Source: Pseudomonas chlororaphis
GTDB taxonomy: Bacteria; Pseudomonadota; Gammaproteobacteria; Pseudomonadales; Pseudomonadaceae
Reading direction: 5' to 3'
Assembly: GCF_001921865.1 (NCBI RefSeq)
Contig: NZ_MSCT01000002.1
Location: forward strand, 124,001-188,000
Length of the DNA stretch: 64,000 bases
In this document: piece by piece, positions 61,938-64,000 of the stretch
How positions within the stretch are numbered: position 1 is the stretch's first letter
Layout of the letters: each line of letters opens with the position of its first letter
Program-made: the position numbers and the translations under genes
Notes under the pieces: generated by a model
Seen by the model: the letters and a program-made list of their open reading frames with translations, nothing else
Told to the model about the DNA's origin: nothing
The model's database searches: none

Positions 61938-63371
61938 ATGACTTTTGTGATCAGGGAGGGAGATCCGAGCACTACGGGAGGTCGGGTTCTCGTAGGGTCG
62001 ACGACTACGATTGTGGTGCATCGCCAGGCCGCGAGAATCAGCGATCCGGTGTGGTGCCCTCAATGCAACAGCATGGGGTTTATCGCCGAAGGCAATCCAA
62101 GCTTTATCGTTGAGGGCGTTGCAGTAGCGACCCACGGGCACGCAGTGCAATGCGGGTGTCCTCCTGGCAGCAACCGGTTGATCGCCACTCAAAGTACGGT
62201 GATGGCAGCCGAGGAAGGTAGTGTGGTCATCGCACCTGAGTTTGCCGCAATGGCGCAGGCAGCCACACATGCTTGGGCACGGGCAATCAGTGATGGTTCT
62301 TACAAGAGTGAGTTCACTCGAGATATCCCTACCCAAGGACTGACCGGGTTGACCAGTGCTGAGCCATTGTCAGCTGCGCCGACAGCGCTCCAGGAGGCCG
62401 AGCCTGGCTTCCATATTGTGCAAAGCGTTATCGCCCGCTCAGAGCTTGAAGCACTCCTGTTCGAACAGCCTAATGCCGCTGTGTTGGACAAGTTCCGCAC
62501 CCTGAATCCTCAACTGTCGAACTACGCGAAACCGGGGCAACTGATTGTCTTGAGTGATCCCAAGAACCATCAGTGCACCCGAGAAGAAGCGTTGCTAATG
62601 GAAGCAGCCGATAAGGTGAACAGCGCTCTTGGGGCGATGAGTGATGATGAGGCCGCTTTTATGGTCCGTCATCGAGCGGAAATCGAGTCGTTCTTGACTG
62701 AGGGCTCGGGGGCTATCGGTATTGGCGAGGTTATGTTTTCCAAGCATTTGGATAACTTGAAAAGCACCCTGGAACAACTGGAAAAGTTGCACCAGCAAAC
62801 ATTCCGGCAACACGGTCGGTTGCAGGTCCCGGAGTTTCTTATAGAGCGAAAGCGCTTGATGTCTCAGTTGGATAACAGCCTGGGCCCGCTGGTGCGTAAA
62901 GGTATAGGCATACCAGAGCATCCAAAACTGAAAAGCGCCCTGGGGATCTCCAGTCGTAGCCTGGTTCACCACTGGAGCAAAGCTGGAGCACCTGGGGGCA
63001 TTCCGGGCTATACGACCCATATCGAGGGCGTAGCCAAGGCCAGCAAATACATCAAAGCCGGGGGCTGGGTGGGGATTGGGCTTGGGGCATCTGCTTCGGC
63101 ACTGAAAGTACGAGAGGTATGTCGCATCGGCAGCGAACAGGACTGCCGCAAGGTTAGGTTTATCGAGGGCGGAAAATTTTCCGGCAGGCTTGCTGGTGGC
63201 GCTGTTGGTGGTCCGATAGGCGGTGCTGCATGTGTTGCCCTCAGTGCCACTGGTATTGGCGGCCTGCTGTGTGGCGTGGTCATGGTAGGTTTGGGCTCCG
63301 TTGCCGGTGGTGCTGTTGGCGAGAGCCTTGGAGAGGGAGTGGGAGAGAAAGTGTATGAATGGAGTGAATAG
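61938..63371 (+). CDS. PAAR-LysM type VI secretion effector with C-terminal glycine zipper
   Basis: A 477-residue protein. The N-terminal PAAR-like domain (about 1-92) starts MTFVIREGDPSTTGGRVLVGS and has two Cys pairs (WCPQC, CGCPPG). A LysM-like segment is at about 155-205 (FHIVQSVIARSELEALLFEQP, NPQLSNYAKPGQLIVLSDP). A long helical middle follows (about 210-390), and a hydrophobic Gly-rich end at about 400-470 (GRLAGGAVGGPIGGAACVA, GVVMVGLGSVAGGAVGE). PAAR proteins tip the type VI spike; the glycine-zipper end suggests a membrane-inserting toxin. GC is lower than the genome norm. The membrane protein gene 2 bp downstream is the probable immunity gene. Confidence 0.82.
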   Translation: MTFVIREGDPSTTGGRVLVGSTTTIVVHRQAARISDPVWCPQCNSMGFIAEGNPSFIVEGVAVATHGHAVQCGCPPGSNRLIATQSTVMAAEEGSVVIAPEFAAMAQAATHAWARAISDGSYKSEFTRDIPTQGLTGLTSAEPLSAAPTALQEAEPGFHIVQSVIARSELEALLFEQPNAAVLDKFRTLNPQLSNYAKPGQLIVLSDPKNHQCTREEALLMEAADKVNSALGAMSDDEAAFMVRHRAEIESFLTEGSGAIGIGEVMFSKHLDNLKSTLEQLEKLHQQTFRQHGRLQVPEFLIERKRLMSQLDNSLGPLVRKGIGIPEHPKLKSALGISSRSLVHHWSKAGAPGGIPGYTTHIEGVAKASKYIKAGGWVGIGLGASASALKVREVCRIGSEQDCRKVRFIEGGKFSGRLAGGAVGGPIGGAACVALSATGIGGLLCGVVMVGLGSVAGGAVGESLGEGVGEKVYEWSE

Positions 63372-63373
63372 GG

Positions 63374-63760
63374 ATGCTTGATGCTGAAGATGTTTTTTTC
63401 ATCTTTGTGATTGCGAATTTCACCTTGGTGTTTTTGTTTATCGGAACGCAACTGTACTTCGCCTATTTTCGGATGAACGAAATACTCAGCAGCTTGAGCC
63501 ATTCAAGGGGTGTCCAGTTGCGGCTCTCTTTCATGGGGAAAGATCCATTTACCCGTTTCCTCGTGCTGATTTGCGTTGGCAGCATGCTGACGTTCTACAA
63601 ACGCTCACTGAAAGGTGGGGATCTGGATGCTGAGGATCATCAAAATTTTCCAGGTTCGTTACGCCGAATGATAAAGCTTTCGTATATGGCAGCCCTTTTC
63701 GCGGGAGTGCTGCTATTTATTCTTTGGGGACTAGGAAAGTACATGGGATGGCTGAAGTAA
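63374..63760 (+). CDS. Polytopic membrane protein, candidate effector immunity
   Basis: A 128-residue protein with three predicted membrane helices: about 7-30 (FFIFVIANFTLVFLFIGTQLYF), about 59-73 (FTRFLVLICVGSMLTF) and about 101-121 (YMAALFAGVLLFILWGL). It starts 2 bp after the effector stop, so the two are co-translated. Membrane immunity proteins are the rule for pore-forming type VI effectors, and that is the inferred role. No family was recognised. Confidence 0.7.
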   Translation: MLDAEDVFFIFVIANFTLVFLFIGTQLYFAYFRMNEILSSLSHSRGVQLRLSFMGKDPFTRFLVLICVGSMLTFYKRSLKGGDLDAEDHQNFPGSLRRMIKLSYMAALFAGVLLFILWGLGKYMGWLK

Positions 63761-64000
63761 TCAGGCTGGCATGTAGGACTCTCGACAAGCAGCAGGCGGT
63801 GCTGGCACTAGGAGATAAAGGTATACCGGAACGGCTTGAGCGTGACAGAGAACAGTGGCCCAGAAACAACCAAGCCCGCGCATCGCTGCGAGGGCTCGGT
63901 TTGGTCTTTGCGCCTGGTGCTGGCAGATGGAGCACCCTGTGGCGCTTGTCTCTGCGCAGGCCGGGCGATTTACCCAGCCACTACTGGCTCAGTTTGACCG
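63748..64000 (+). CDS. Unknown ORF running off the right edge (partial)
   Basis: Eighty-four codons remain open to the end of the window, starting MAEVIRLACRTLDKQQAVLA and continuing with KGIPERLERDREQWPRNNQ and LGLVFAPGAGRWSTLWRLSL. The ATG overlaps the end of the candidate immunity gene, as in coupled genes, and AGGAAAG lies 12-18 bases upstream. It may be a further part of the effector module. I do not recognise the protein. Confidence 0.5.
   Translation, partial: MAEVIRLACRTLDKQQAVLALGDKGIPERLERDREQWPRNNQARASLRGLGLVFAPGAGRWSTLWRLSLRRPGDLPSHYWLSLT

Noticed and set aside
63717-63935. A 72-codon minus-strand ORF at the right edge
   Set aside because: No ribosome binding site or recognisable features, and it lies antisense to the membrane gene end and a better plus-strand open frame.

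Overview
The window is ordinary Pseudomonas chromosome, most likely from the P. fluorescens / P. chlororaphis / P. protegens group. The evidence is a high-GC background, many copies of two palindromic REP families (GTAGGAGCGAGCTTGCTCGCGAT and GTAGCCGCTGCCGAAGGCTGCGA), and core blocks in Pseudomonas style: gshA-thioesterase-tex, ompR-envZ, rimB-rimK, hslR, hslO-pckA, nudE-cysQ, aguBA. No rRNA, tRNA, CRISPR array or insertion sequence was seen. One SDR gene runs off the left edge and one unknown ORF runs off the right edge.

Layout. 1-2.2 kb: SDR reductase with divergent LysR regulator, then a HicAB toxin-antitoxin pair. 2.2-13 kb: a nutrient-scavenging block with a LacI-type regulator, TonB-dependent receptor, flavin monooxygenase, aldo/keto reductase, a FitAB/VapBC-type TA pair and the tauABCD sulfonate operon. 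13-26 kb: core genes gshA, tex, ompR-envZ, rimBK, hslR, a PAP2 phosphatase, hslO and pckA. 26-28 kb: a small island with a DUF1493-like protein, the N-terminal remnant of a pyocin-like toxin and two paralogous immunity-like genes. 28-34 kb: a secreted TPR protein, a polysaccharide deacetylase, a RecQ-type helicase, then a low-GC three-gene cassette. 34-48 kb: thioesterases, a glycine-zipper protein, an FdhF-type molybdoenzyme with FdhD, LysM protein, nudE-cysQ, dctBD and rfbBC. 48-60 kb: a large kinase-aminotransferase fusion, aguBA, a siderophore receptor, an FrnE-like protein and an OprD porin. 59.5-64 kb: a Xre-RES TA pair, a DUF3077 gene with a C4-type antisense RNA in its leader, a cytochrome c, and a PAAR-containing type VI effector with a membrane immunity candidate.

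The strongest candidate for an undescribed system is the cassette at about 32.38-34.17 kb. It encodes a 68-residue peptide with a Sec-type signal and a C-terminal Asn, an E1-like ThiF/MccB-type adenylating enzyme, and a histidine-triad hydrolase. A strong hairpin lies between the peptide and enzyme genes, and a Fur-like half site overlaps a good sigma70 promoter. This matches the logic of microcin C peptide-nucleotide antibiotics (MccA precursor ending in Asn, MccB adenylation, HIT-type self-immunity), but there is no MccC exporter and the precursor carries its own apparent secretion signal.

Other notable points are a C4 antisense RNA outside any visible prophage, the PAAR-LysM-glycine-zipper effector module, a possible tiny gene translationally coupled to rimB, a REP hairpin between ompR and envZ, and a 300-bp patch of atypical codons inside the flavin monooxygenase gene.
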